DNA of 64,000 nucleotides. Source: Arenicola marina. Its lineage: Eukaryota > Annelida > Polychaeta > Arenicolidae. The DNA lies in contig OZ025257.1 in the NCBI GenBank assembly GCA_964019135.1, positions 42,983,798 to 43,047,797 of the forward strand, written 5' to 3'. The notes beneath the pieces were generated by a model that saw only the letters and a list, made by a program, of their open reading frames with translations, was not told the origin of the DNA and ran no database searches. Position numbers and translations under genes: made by a program. This document shows positions 1 to 9,410 of this stretch, piece after piece; within the stretch, counting starts at the first letter, position 1, and every line of letters starts with the position of its first letter.

Positions 1-423
1 CTTAAACACCGCCACAAATTACGATGCCGGTTACATAGAGCCCGGCAACTCCTAGGGACCCTAGAAAACCCGCCTCCATCACCCCCACCACACCCCACCA
101 CCGGGAGGAAACGCCACAGAGAACCCCCGGACAATGAAACCCCTAACCAGGACACAGGACCACCGGCCAAAAGGCAACGAGGGAACCCACCAGGGGCCGC
201 CACCGCGACCACAACACACACAAGGGTAACCGAACCAACAGCAAAATACAAGGACAAGGAGACGGACCACAACCAAGGTACCATACACGTATTCGGGGAC
301 GCTCACGCCGATAGATTGGCCCTGGACAACACGTCACACCCGGGGGCGACGGCACGCCACCTAGCGACCGCCCCCACACCGATTCTCCCCCGGGAGGCCC
401 CACCCACTCAACCAATCACGTGA
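1..423 (+). CDS. C-terminal end of an unidentified open frame entering from the left
   Basis: Reading from base 1 in frame 1 there is no stop until TGA at 421-423, giving about 140 codons with no usable ATG, so the start would lie outside the window. The start of the peptide is basic (HRHKLRCRLHRARQLL). The middle is rich in Pro, Thr, Arg and Lys (for example PPAKRQRGNPPG), and it ends TQPIT. The stop codon overlaps the first of three CACGTG boxes. I recognise no domain. Because a Penelope-like 5' region seems to follow, this could be the tail of an upstream tandem copy, but it could also be a chance open frame in GC-rich DNA. Confidence 0.3.
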   Translation, partial: LKHRHKLRCRLHRARQLLGTLENPPPSPPPHPTTGRKRHREPPDNETPNQDTGPPAKRQRGNPPGAATATTTHTRVTEPTAKYKDKETDHNQGTIHVFGDAHADRLALDNTSHPGATARHLATAPTPILPREAPPTQPIT

Positions 424-501
424 TGGGACGGGAACACGTGGTATGCCACAAGTTTCAATCCCATCACGTGACTAATTACTCACAGCTAACCACTATATAT
501 A
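411..501 (+). promoter_or_regulatory. Compact promoter: CCAAT, three E-boxes, TATA
   Basis: A CCAAT box (412-416) runs into a CACGTG E-box (417-422). Two more CACGTG boxes lie at 435-440 and 465-470, and TATATATA lies at 494-501. Transcription about 30 bp past the TATA box would start at about 525, where the ribozyme-like motif begins. Three perfect E-boxes within 54 bp directly upstream of a TATA box is more than chance clustering would give. Promoter function is inferred; the motifs are seen. Confidence 0.5.
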
Positions 502-523
502 CCACGCCGCCTCCCCCATTATG

Positions 524-564
524 TACACCTGACGAAGGGCAAACAGCCCGAAAAGCTTTGTGTA
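524..564 (+). ncRNA. Hammerhead ribozyme-like motif
   Basis: The layout fits a type I hammerhead with minimal stem III. Stem I pairs TACAC (524-528) with GTGTA (560-564). The CTGACGA core is at 529-535. Stem II is GGGC (537-540) with GCCC (546-549) around the loop AAACA. GAA of the second core is at 550-552, then a tiny AAGCTT stem III, and the predicted cleavage site follows T559. One A (536) is unpaired between core and stem II, which departs from the strict consensus, and the predicted position 17 is U rather than the preferred C. Such motifs are known from the terminal repeats of Penelope-like elements and from some small retroelements. Self-cleavage is not demonstrated. Confidence 0.5.
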
Positions 565-658
565 ATGTATAACAGATTGGAATAAAGCCAGTTAAGCCTG
601 GACCAACTGTTTGGGAGTCTTGTCTTATCCTTTATTTTTGACAACAAGCGAAATAAGG

Positions 659-1048
659 ATGATCAGGACCAGAGCGGCACACAGATTGGACACTATTATA
701 TCAGAGACCTCAGCCTCTGAACACGAAAATACAGAGTCGGAAATCCCGGCCACCCAACCTGTACGGGCGGGTCCGTGGGACGTCCCCCTCGTCCCCGAAA
801 CTTCACTTTCGGAGCGGGAGGAGCATCTTCGTCCCCCCCCCCCCTCTCGTCCCAACGCACCCAGCGGGGACCCCACCTGGGAGCCAGAGCTCCTCCGGCG
901 GTGGATCACCAAAAGCCCCCCCCCGCCCCCCCCCCCACCCGAGGGAGGGCGTAGCGGAGGCACCGCCAGACCACCACCACACGAAGCCGGTCATCCCGGC
1001 GACGCAACCCGTTCAGTCGGGACCCGGGGACGCCACGCTCGTCCTTGA
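659..1048 (+). CDS. Proline-rich open frame, possible Penelope-like ORF start
   Basis: The frame opens upstream at 611, but the methionine at 659 (MIRTRAAHRLDTIISET) is the more natural start. It is followed by an acidic Ser/Glu segment (SASEHENTESE) and then by a low-complexity Pro/Arg/Gly region with runs of eight or more C bases. There is no catalytic domain within its 130 codons. It lies downstream of the hammerhead-like motif and promoter. The low-complexity half overlaps an approximately 251-bp duplication, so that part may be noise. Confidence 0.3.
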   Translation: MIRTRAAHRLDTIISETSASEHENTESEIPATQPVRAGPWDVPLVPETSLSEREEHLRPPPPSRPNAPSGDPTWEPELLRRWITKSPPPPPPPPEGGRSGGTARPPPHEAGHPGDATRSVGTRGRHARP

Positions 1049-1200
1049 AACTTCAAATGTCGGAGTGGGAGGACACCCCTCCCCCCCACCCAATCATCCC
1101 AACGCAGCCAGCGGAGGCCCCCCCCTGGGAACCGTGGTTCCTCCGATGAGGGACCCCCCCCGAGGGAACGAGGGGCGGGAACGCCGCCAAACCAAAACAA
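741..1200 (+). repeat. Approximately 251-bp degenerate tandem duplication, C-rich
   Basis: The segment from 741 (ATCCCGGC, then CAACC and a GGGAC/CGTC-rich stretch, CGGAG.GGGAGGA, C-run, TCC.AACGCA, GGGA.CC, CTCC) recurs from 992 with many substitutions. Both copies contain long C runs (828-844 and 1078-1088). Divergence is high, so the duplication is old. Confidence 0.6.
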
Positions 1201-1204
1201 CCCT

Positions 1205-1486
1205 ACCAGAGTAGAAAGCGGTCATTGATTATCTGCATCAAACCGCCCTCCGGCTCTTGCAACAAACAAATACGTTATTCCCCGGTCACACGGTAGCCAA
1301 CTACCAAGCCCACCCACCGAATGGTATGAGGTACCCTAACGGGGTCCTAGGCGAATGCCATTCCTGAAATGGGTATAACGGCAGTTCTATCGCCGCGAAA
1401 GCAGCCATCCAGATACAGGGCAATGGTGCATTGAATCGACTATATCACCTGCCGACGACCTGAGGAGTTCTCGACCTCTCTTCGGT
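1205..1486. other. No recognisable feature
   Basis: A 52-codon open stretch (1215-1370, containing YLHQTALRLLQQTN) lacks a start and similarity that I recognise. Nothing else stands out before the minisatellite. Confidence 0.5.
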
Positions 1487-2034
1487 AACACTGACCATGT
1501 GTGGGGAGACAGCTAAGACTGACAATGTGTGGGGAGACAGCTAACACTGACAATGTGTGGGGAGACACCTGACACTGACAATGTGTGGGGAGACAGCTAA
1601 CACTGACAATGTGTGGGGAGACAGCTGACACTGACAATGTGTGCGGAGACAGCTAACACTGACAATATGTGGGGAGACAACTGACACTGACAATGTGTGT
1701 GGAGACCGCTAACACCGACAATGTGTGTGGAGACGGCTAACACTGACAATGTGTGTGGAGACGGCAAACACCGACAATGTGTGGGGAGACAGCTAACACT
1801 GACAATGTGTGTGGAGACGGCTAACACCGACAATGTGTGGGGAGACAGCTAACACCGACAATGTGTATGAAGACAGCTAACACTGACAATGTGTGGGGAG
1901 ACAGCTAACACCGACAAAGTGTGTGGAGACAGCTAACACTGACAAAGTGTGTGGAGACAGCTAACACTGACAAAGTGTGTGGAGACAGCTAACACTGACA
2001 CTGTGTGGAGACAGCTAACACAAAGTGTGTGGAC
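1487..2034. repeat. 28-bp minisatellite, about 19 units
   Basis: Unit core is TGTGTGGGGAGACAGCTAAC followed by ACTGACAA. Units vary at a few positions (GTGTGTGGAGACGG, ACAAAGTGTG) and shorten near the right end. It is related to the 16.5-23.3 kb array: both share GGGAGACAGCTAACACTGAC, the latter having four extra bases. Frames read through it on the minus strand are repeat artefacts. Confidence 0.95.
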
Positions 2035-2146
2035 AACCAACTGCTGTACACTGCTGTACACTGGAGGTTAAACAGCAGAGGGAACATACTATGCTGGGGA
2101 ATGGGCTTGAATGTTATGAAATAACAGGGCGGCCGACCTTACCTAC

Positions 2147-2258
2147 CTGTTGTAACTTCATCTTGCCTTCAGGGTGTGACGCTGTCACAAGTGTTGTGTG
2201 AGCTCTTAGTCTGGTAGCGGCTGCACAGCAAGCGTTGTCTTGTGGCGTATCTTAGTTC
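2147..2258 (-). other. Exon-like block, copy 1 (both splice sites present)
   Basis: On the minus strand a pyrimidine-containing acceptor (TTTGTTTCAG) borders a 112-bp block ending CAACAG at a strong donor (GTAGGTAAGG, 2146 downward). All three frames contain stops. One reads ELRYATRQRLLCSRYQTK and ends 29 codons in. The block may therefore be a terminal coding exon, an untranslated exon or a non-coding RNA exon. An equal-length second copy lies at 23464-23575. In both cases a related minisatellite lies just beyond the donor side. Confidence 0.45.
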
Positions 2259-3180
2259 CTGAAACAAAGCATGAGGTCTACATATATGCATATCGACACA
2301 GAATATATCAAAAAAACAATTGTCTATTTTAAATGTATCCATATATAAGGTTATTTTGAAACTTAGCAAAACTGCCCGGGAAAGTAAAGGGCGCATCAAC
2401 GCATGAAGAATAAAATTTACCGAGAACATTTGATATAAATACTGAAAATCGCATCCTGTATATTGTATAGAATAGTTCCAATAGTTTTACATGGTGTTAT
2501 ATTAATATCTGTTATATATCGTATCGCTATTAGACAGGGCACTGATTGCTTTTCGCGCTTGTCCTGATAGTGTTTATGACGTCATATGTTCGGTGTCTGC
2601 TGATGCCACTTGTCCTGCCGACTGCCAACCTGCAAACAGAACGTCTGCTTAATCAATACATTCGCCAACTGACATTTCTCTGTCGCAGTCATTTAGAAGT
2701 AAATTAAAGTAAGTTATTTATTAGAAGGATAGTCACATACCTTTTCCGAATCCTTGAGTGTCAGTCTAATTATAAGGAAAATATGCCTGGAGAAGAGTTC
2801 TATCCCCAACAGAAATGACACTATATTATAGACGTGAATATCAAATGTCGGTAGGTTGGTAATCTTGCCCTGCTGACCGTGCAAGGTGAACCGTCTGTGT
2901 GTAGAGTGGATAACGCATCAGACAGGGTAACGAACCGAGGCCTAGAAAACAGACATTGGCAGAGAACCACTTACGTATGCTTCAAAACTGCTTTTCTTCC
3001 AAACTGTATTTGATAGCAGTCTTCCTGGGACCAAGTATACATGTCCCCACACACGGCCTGCAAGGACCATCTCATGATGACGGTGAAGTGGACTCCGCAG
3101 ACTGTCAGGCGGCTCGCAGTGAGACACGCGTGTGACTGTGAGGCTCAGGAGGCTCTGGCTGGAGCAGCAGCAATAGTCTG
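2259..3180. other. Non-coding sequence, no clear feature
   Basis: AT-rich to about 2.9 kb and then more mixed. Short open frames near 2.94-3.2 kb on both strands are unsupported: no recognisable protein, and the two strands mirror each other. Confidence 0.5.
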
Positions 3181-3260
3181 GTCTCACCCACGTGACGACG
3201 GTCACACCCACGTGACGACGGTCTCACCCACGTGACGACGGTCACACCCACGTGACGAGG
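3181..3260. repeat. Four 20-bp units, each with a CACGTG E-box
   Basis: Consecutive units begin GTCTCACCCACGTGACGACG or GTCACACCCACGTGACGACG and alternate T and A at the fourth base. CACGTG therefore repeats at an exact 20-bp spacing (about two helical turns). Each unit also contains TGACG, a CRE half site. The fourth unit ends in GAGG. Confidence 0.9.
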
Positions 3261-4190
3261 GCACTGCGCTAAGGGTATCGTGACGTCTGCAATGAAGCCC
3301 TTCTCTCTAACAGCACTGGCGGCACACGTGGCACTGAACATTGCGCTGTTAATTGGACTCACAAGACATTGTGTTGGCTGTCTCAACGAGCAAACTCAGA
3401 GGTCACTGGTAGCCAAGCAATTGTCCAGTGACTTAACTGTTCCATGACGAACTGGCTGAGGAACTCGCCGCGGGAGTCCTTCTCAGTGCCACCGCTCAGA
3501 CCGTTCTCTGTACAGTGACCGCCCTGGAGCTAAGACCACACACCCCGGTGTCATTTATATGTAGGTCCATGTGCTGGCTTGCTGCACGACTCGCTGACCT
3601 ACTTTCAGCGAGCTGTCCCTTGCCATGTCTGAGTGACAAAGTACCCTCCTTGCTACACACACAGGTGCGCGAACTGCATTGACCTGGAAATTAACTGCCA
3701 ATCAGCCAACAGTGGTTAGCCAACAAGACCACTCCGCCATACACAGTATGCAGCCAATAACTGTATCCCGGATTCCTCCAGGTGCGAGCATAATACTGAA
3801 TTAACCCATGCGAATAAGGCTCTTTTATGACTTTTTCTTTGGATCCAAAGACCCCTATTGACTACTGTATATGATTCCCAACATCTAGCAATGGGTTCAC
3901 AAAGGGCTAACAATTACAATACAATACTAGTTACCGTTGGTATACAACTTTCTTTTTTATGAGTGCAGAATGGACAAAAACGCCTACTACGAAAACATAT
4001 CCATCACAACTTGAGTACTAGGTAAGATCTAACTTGGCTTGTAGAACTTGTACTGCAAGTCATACTACAACAGAAGAAATTAATGTCAATGGGTATTCTT
4101 ATAAGAGTAATTTATAGACTAAAAAAACGTTACCCAATAATGATATGTAAACAAATATTCATACCCGTATTACTTACATAGACGCATGAA
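3261..4190. other. Non-coding sequence, no clear feature
   Basis: Mixed composition becoming AT-rich after 3.8 kb. No convincing coding frame, repeat or RNA gene seen. Confidence 0.5.
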
Positions 4191-4191
4191 T

Positions 4192-4453
4192 TGGTAGACA
4201 TATAGCCCACAACCCTCGGTAGACATATAGCCCACAACCCTCGGTAGACATATAGCCCACAACCCTCGGTAGACATATAGCCCACAACCCTCGGTAGATA
4301 TAGCCCACAACCCTCGGTAGACATATAGCCCACAACCCTCGGTAGACATATAGCCCACAACCCTCGGTAGACATAGCCCACAACCCTCGGTAGACATAGC
4401 CCACAACCCTCGGTAGACATAGCCCACAACCCTCGGTAGACATAGCCCACAAC
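4192..4453. repeat. 25/23-bp minisatellite, 11 units
   Basis: Core CCCACAACCCTCGGTAGACA with either TATAG (25 bp) or TAG (23 bp) before the next CCC. The left part is mainly 25-bp and the right part 23-bp units. The three overlapping minus-strand frames here are repeat artefacts. Confidence 0.95.
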
Positions 4454-4459
4454 CCTCAC

Positions 4460-4742
4460 CCATAAGACACTCCTAGGCATAGAGAGCTCCGCCAAGACAA
4501 GTCGGCTATGAAAGCCACTCATAGGCATAGAGAGCTCCGCCAAGACAAGTCGCCCATTAAAGACACTCATAGGCATAGAGAGGTCCGCCAAGACAAGTCA
4601 CCCATAAGACGCTCCTAGGCATAGAGACCTCCGCCAAGACAAGTCGCCCATTAAAGACACTCATAGGCATAGAGAGGTCCGCCAAGACAAGTCACCCATA
4701 AGACGCTCCTAGGCATAGAGACCTCCGCCAAGACAAGTCGGC
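4460..4742. repeat. 46-48-bp minisatellite, 6 units, with 94-bp pairs
   Basis: The anchor GCCAAGACAAGTC occurs at 4491, 4539, 4587, 4633, 4681 and 4727, each preceded by TAGGCATAGAG. The last four form two nearly identical 94-bp pairs (48 + 46). The right edge abuts the GC-rich 48-bp array without a gap. Confidence 0.9.
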
Positions 4743-6314
4743 GGGTCCGGCGGGCCATGGACACAGGGGGAGACCGGGTGCTGGTGGTGCGGGTCCGGCG
4801 GGCCATGGACACAGCGGGAGACCTGGTGGTGGTGGTGTGGGTCCGGCGGGCCATGGACACAGCGGGAGACCTGGTGCTGGTGGTGCGGGTCCGGCGGGCC
4901 ATGGACACAGCGGGAGACCGGGTGCTGGTGGTGCGGGTCCGGCGGGCCATGGACACAGCGGGAGACCTGGTGCTGGTGGTGCGGGTCCGGCGGGCCATGG
5001 ACACAGCGGGAGACCGGGTGCTGGTGGTGCGGGTCCGGCGGGCCATGGACACAGCGGGAGACCTGGTGCTGGTGGTGCGGGTCCGGCGGGCCATGGACAC
5101 AGCGAGGACCTGGTGCTGGTGGCGCGGGTCCGGCGGGCCATGGACACAGCGGGAGACCTGGTGCTGGTGGTGCGGGTCTGGCGGGCCATGGACACAGCGG
5201 GAGACCTGGTGCTGGTGGTGCGGGTCCGGCGGGCCATGGACACAGCGGGAGACCTGGTGCTGGTGGTGCGGGTCCGGCGGGCCATGGACACAGCGGGAGA
5301 CCTGGTGCTGGTGGTGCGGGTCTGGCGGGCCATGGACACAGCGGGAGACCTGGTGCTGGTGGTGCGGGTCCGGCGGGCCATGGACACAGCGGGAGACCTG
5401 GTGCTGGTGGTGCGGGTCCGGCGGGCCATGGACACAGCGGGAGACCTGGTGCTGGTGGTGCGGGTCCGGCGGGCCATGGACACAGCGGGAGACCTGGTGC
5501 TGGAGGTGCGGGTCCGGCGGGCCATGGACACAGGGGGAGACCGGGTGCTGGTGGTGCGGGTCCGGCGGGCCATGGACACAGCGGGAGACCTGGTGCTGGT
5601 GGTGCGGGTCCGGCGGGCCATGGACACAGCGAGGACCTGGTGCTGGTGGCGCGGGTCCGGCGGGCCATGGACACAGCGGGAGACCTGGTGCTGGTGGTGC
5701 GGGTCTGGCGGGCCATGGACACAGCGGGAGACCTGGTGCTGGTGGTGCGGGTCCGGCGGGCCATGGACACAGCGGGAGACCTGGTGCTGGTGGTGCGGGT
5801 CCGGCGGGCCATGGACACAGCGGGAGACCTGGTGCTGGTGGTGCGGGTCCGGCGGGCCATGGACACAGCGGGAGACCTGGTGCTGGCGGTGCGGGTCCGG
5901 CGGGCCATGGACACAGCGAGAACCTGGTGCTGGTGGCGTGGGTCCGGCGGGCCATGGACACAGCGGGAGACCTGGTGCTGGTGGTGCGGGTCTGGCGGGC
6001 CATGGACACAGCGGGAGACCTGGTGCTGGTGGTGCGGGTCCGGCGGGCCATGGACACAGCGGGAGACCTGGTGCTGGTGGTGCGGGTCCGGCGGGCCATG
6101 GACACAGCGGGAGACCTGGTGCTGGAGGTGCGGGTCCGGCGGGCCATGGACACAGGGGGAGACCGGGTGTTGGTGGTGTGGGTCCGGCGGGCCATGGACA
6201 CAGCGGGAGACCTGGTGCTGGTGGTGTGGTTCCGGCGGGCCATGGACACAGCGGGAGACCTGGTGCTGGCGGTGCGGGTCCGGCGGGCCAGGGACACAGG
6301 GGAGACCTGGTGGT
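4743..6314. repeat. 48-bp GC-rich minisatellite, about 33 units
   Basis: Unit core CCGGCGGGCCATGGACACAG, then CGGGAGACCTGGTGCTGG, then TGGTGCGGGT. Because 48 is a multiple of three and the unit lacks stops in most frames, frames of 400-550 codons exist on both strands (Pro/Gly/Arg-rich 16-residue repeats). Variant units mark higher-order spacing: the AGCGAGGACC variant at 5101 recurs at 5629 (528 bp = 11 units), and a relative lies at 5917 (6 units on). Occasional 46-bp units change frame, which argues against selection for a protein. Confidence 0.95.
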
Positions 6315-6336
6315 GGTTGGGCCTTGCGCTAACATG

Positions 6337-6805
6337 AGAGAGTAAAAGAGGTGCGCGGGCGTTGCGCTAAGAGGAGAGGGTAAAAGAGGTGCGCGGGCGT
6401 TGCGCTAAGAGGAGAGGGTAAAAGAGGTGCGCGGGCGTTGCGCTAAGAGGAGAGCGTAAAAGATGTGCGCGGGCGTTGCGCTAAGAGGAGAGAGTAAAAG
6501 ATGTGCGCGGGCGTTGCGCTAAGAGGAGAGAGTAAAAGAGGTGCGCGGGCGTTGCCCGAAGAGGAGAGTGTAAAAGATGTGCGCGGGCGTTGCCCGAAGA
6601 GGAGAGTGTAAAAGATGTGCGCGGGCGTTGCGCTAAGAGGAGAGGGTAAAAGAGGTGCGCGGGCGTTGCGCTAAGAGGAGAGAGTAAAATATGTGCGCGG
6701 GCGTTGCGCTAAGAGGAGAGGGTAAAAGAGGTGCGCGGGCGCTGCGCTAAGAGGAGAGTTAAATAGGTGCGCGTATGCTGCGCTAAGAGGAGAGGTGCGC
6801 TAGCA
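6337..6805. repeat. 38-bp minisatellite, about 12 units
   Basis: Unit core GTAAAAGAGGTGCGCGGGCG followed by TTGCGCTAAGAGGAGAGG. Units decay at the right end and run into the LINE at about 6.86 kb. GCGC-rich; TTGCCCGAAG replaces TTGCGCTAAG in two adjacent units. Confidence 0.93.
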
Positions 6806-6857
6806 TTGCGCTGAGAGGGAGTGAGGTGCGCTGGTGCTGCGCTGTCCCCCCAACTCC

Positions 6858-8665
6858 AACTGACTTATGGCTGTAAATCAAGCTCTGGTCACGACAACCT
6901 TAGTGTAAGATTATTGAAGGAAATAAAATATGAGGTGAGCGAAGCCCTTACCATAATCATAAATCAGTGTCTGTCAACCGGTTTGTTTCCAGATAAGTTG
7001 AAAAAGGTAGTACCAGTTTATAAAAAAGGGAATGAAGGTTAGATTGAGAATTATCGTCCTATATCTATTCTTCCAGCTTTTTGTAAGGTACTAGAGAAAG
7101 TTATCGCCGACCAGCTTTATGATTATTTCGTACGAAGCAAATTATTAAATAACGGTCAATATGGGTTTCGCCAACACCATTCAACCGATTTAGCTGTAAT
7201 GGGACTCGTGGACCGAATATTACAAATAATGCATAAGGGACCTATTCCTGTTAGTATATTTTTAGATCTGTCCAAGGCGTTTGACACCATAAATCACAAT
7301 GTCCTTATATCTAAATTATCTCATTATGGGGTATCCGGTAGTTCTCTTGAATTACTAAAAAAATTACGTGACGAATCGTAAGCAGTATTTTCAAATCGAA
7401 AATGTTCAATCTGATATGTCTGATATAGCAACAGGGATTCCACAAGGGTCTATTCTTGGTCCCCTATATTTTATTATCTATATAAATGATATATCCTCAG
7501 CTAGCGATATTTTCAAATTTATTATATATGCGGATGATACCACGCTGTTAAGTACTATGACTCCTGTCCCTAATGAGTCCAGCCTTGTAATAAATTGCGA
7601 ATTGGTTAAAATTAGTGAGTGGCTTTATGCAAACAAACTTGCCCTGAACGCGGCAAAATCCAAGTTCATCATCTTAACAGAAATCTGTTAATGTTCCATC
7701 TTTGTTTATAAACAATACGCAAATTGAGTGCGTTGACAGTTTTGACATGCTTGGTATTGTCCTTGACAAACATATGAAATGGAATAAACATGTTGATAAG
7801 ATCGCGAATAAAATCTCTAAAGTTGCTGGGATTCTAAATAAATTGAAATGGACCCTTCCTCGGCACATTTTACGCACTATTTATAACACCCTGATATCAC
7901 CCCATCTAAATTATGGAATCTTTATATGGAGGTATAAGGCTGAACGTATCTCCAGACTGCAAAAAAGGGCTGTCAGAAATATTAATCTAAGTCCATTTAA
8001 CGCCCACACAGAACCGATATTTAAAGAACTGAAATTGTTAAAATTGGATCATATGCGCATATTGCAAAATCTAACTTTTTATTATAACCTGAAGCATGAT
8101 ACATTACCATTTTATTTTTCACAGTTACCGATTGTTCATAGCCATCAAATTCATCACCACAATACGAGATTCAATTCTCGATTGTCTACCACTATGGTAT
8201 TCCACGACTTTGCAACTAACTGTATTCGACATAGCCTCGTTAAAGTTGTAAATGAAACTGTAACACTTATTCTTAACAAAATATATACGCATAGCTTACC
8301 TGCATTTGCAAGATATGTTAAGAATAATTTAATAATTAACTATGATTTCGAGTGTCACATCGAACATTGTTATATTTGCCGTCAGTTAATTGTCTGAATA
8401 ACTTAAGTATATATATTGAAGCTGTTTATAGGTGTGTTTTGTTTTCATTTGAATACCTAAAATATTAGTGTATATATATTACTGTTATCTTTTGCTTGTT
8501 TATGTGTAACTGTATAACTTTATAAATCACAATGTTGGGTGGCTCTAGCGCCAGCGACCTTTAAGGTCTTAATTCGAGTCTCCCGGCCAAGTCGACACTA
8601 TTTGTTTCACTTCTCGTTTTTATTTACGTCATACTTGGTCAAATAAACGAATCTTGAATCTTGTG
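6858..8665 (+). mobile_element. CR1/Jockey-group LINE, 5'-truncated, decayed
   Basis: Reverse transcriptase begins near KSSSGHDNLS and reads NYRPISILPAFCKVLEKV, QYGFRQHHSTDLA, FLDLSKAFDT, GIPQGSILGPLYF and the catalytic YADD (about 7528). It continues through the thumb region (FDMLGIVLDKHMKWNKHV) to a stop at 8395. Breaks: an in-frame TAG at about 7040, a frame change in the A-run at about 7357-7363, and a frame change near 7670-7680. The 3' end carries two GAATCTT units (8649-8663), as in several CR1/Jockey-group families. The endonuclease half is missing, as expected of incomplete reverse transcription. No target duplication was found because the left edge merges into a minisatellite. Confidence 0.9.
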
Positions 8666-9170
8666 ATGCAGGCCCTTCTATACCCCTATCCCAGGGACGC
8701 TAACTCTGATGACTCTACCCCCTAAACTGACCAGCGATAATGAAAGAAAATGTATTTCTGCACTTGAAAATAGGGCCAAATGCTCATCATTATCCTTCAA
8801 AATTCTGAGGAAACTTGCTTACCAACTTGCATAAAAACATACATAAACCATTCATAAATATACTGGCGATAAATACTCGAATCCTCTAAATCTTCTTTCT
8901 GCCGAACTTGCTCCTTCTTTCGTTCCTGTCCTGGCGGACGCTTACTACCCAATCTCACCCACGCATCCCTGTCGTCCTACTTCCTACAATTCCGCTAGTT
9001 CTCATGTGCCGTGATGCTTCTTATCATTCCGCTAGTTCCCCTAAGCAAATTCCCTACAATATCTCCCCATGCTCCCATCATATAATACCGGGTAAAACGC
9101 GGGATTCAACAACGGTGCTGTGCATAAGTTTTCACGTAGGCCTTTCTATCAATGGGGGGGGGGGGGGGTC
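8666..9170. other. No recognisable gene; G15 tract near 9152
   Basis: Mixed non-coding sequence. The only notable item is a run of about 15 G at 9154-9168, next to the degenerate motif cluster that follows. Confidence 0.5.
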
Positions 9171-9173
9171 TTG

Positions 9174-9410
9174 TCCCCAGATCACGAAGAATAAAATTGT
9201 TTATTCCCAGGTCACGATGAATTAAAAGCAGAAGTCTCCGCATGCAATGGAAGGGCGCATACACGATAGTAAATTGACGATTTCCCGATTCACGGTTATT
9301 TAATATTGAAATTCCCAGTTCACGATTAATGAAAATCCTTGTTCACGACGGTCGGCTCATACCCATTCCCAGTTCACGTTGAATTAGTTTCGTCATTCCC
9401 AGACCACGGT
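9174..9410. repeat. Degenerate repeat of a TTCCCAG-TCACG motif
   Basis: Variants of TTCCCAGTTCACG occur at about 9174, 9204, 9282, 9312, 9366 and 9396, with a weaker one at about 9337 (TGTTCACGACG). Spacing is 30-78 bp, often near 30, and several copies are followed by TGAATTA-like sequence. This is either an old minisatellite or a cluster of binding sites. Confidence 0.5.

Larger units (their letters stand above)
485..1205 (+). mobile_element. 5' part of a Penelope-like element (candidate)
   Basis: The order promoter, hammerhead-like motif, short leader containing AATAAA (580-585), then an open frame beginning with a Ser/Glu-rich segment resembles the 5' terminal repeat and ORF start of Penelope-like retroelements. 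No reverse transcriptase or GIY-YIG domain is visible here, so the assignment rests on the ribozyme-like motif and the layout. The element is incomplete: it passes into a degenerate C-rich duplication and then into a minisatellite. Confidence 0.4.

Noticed and set aside
4651-6345. Open frames of 400-550 codons, collagen-like or Arg/Ser/Thr-rich
   Set aside because: They are read from the 48-bp and neighbouring arrays, exist on both strands and in several frames at once, and unit-length changes switch frame. No start context or domain.
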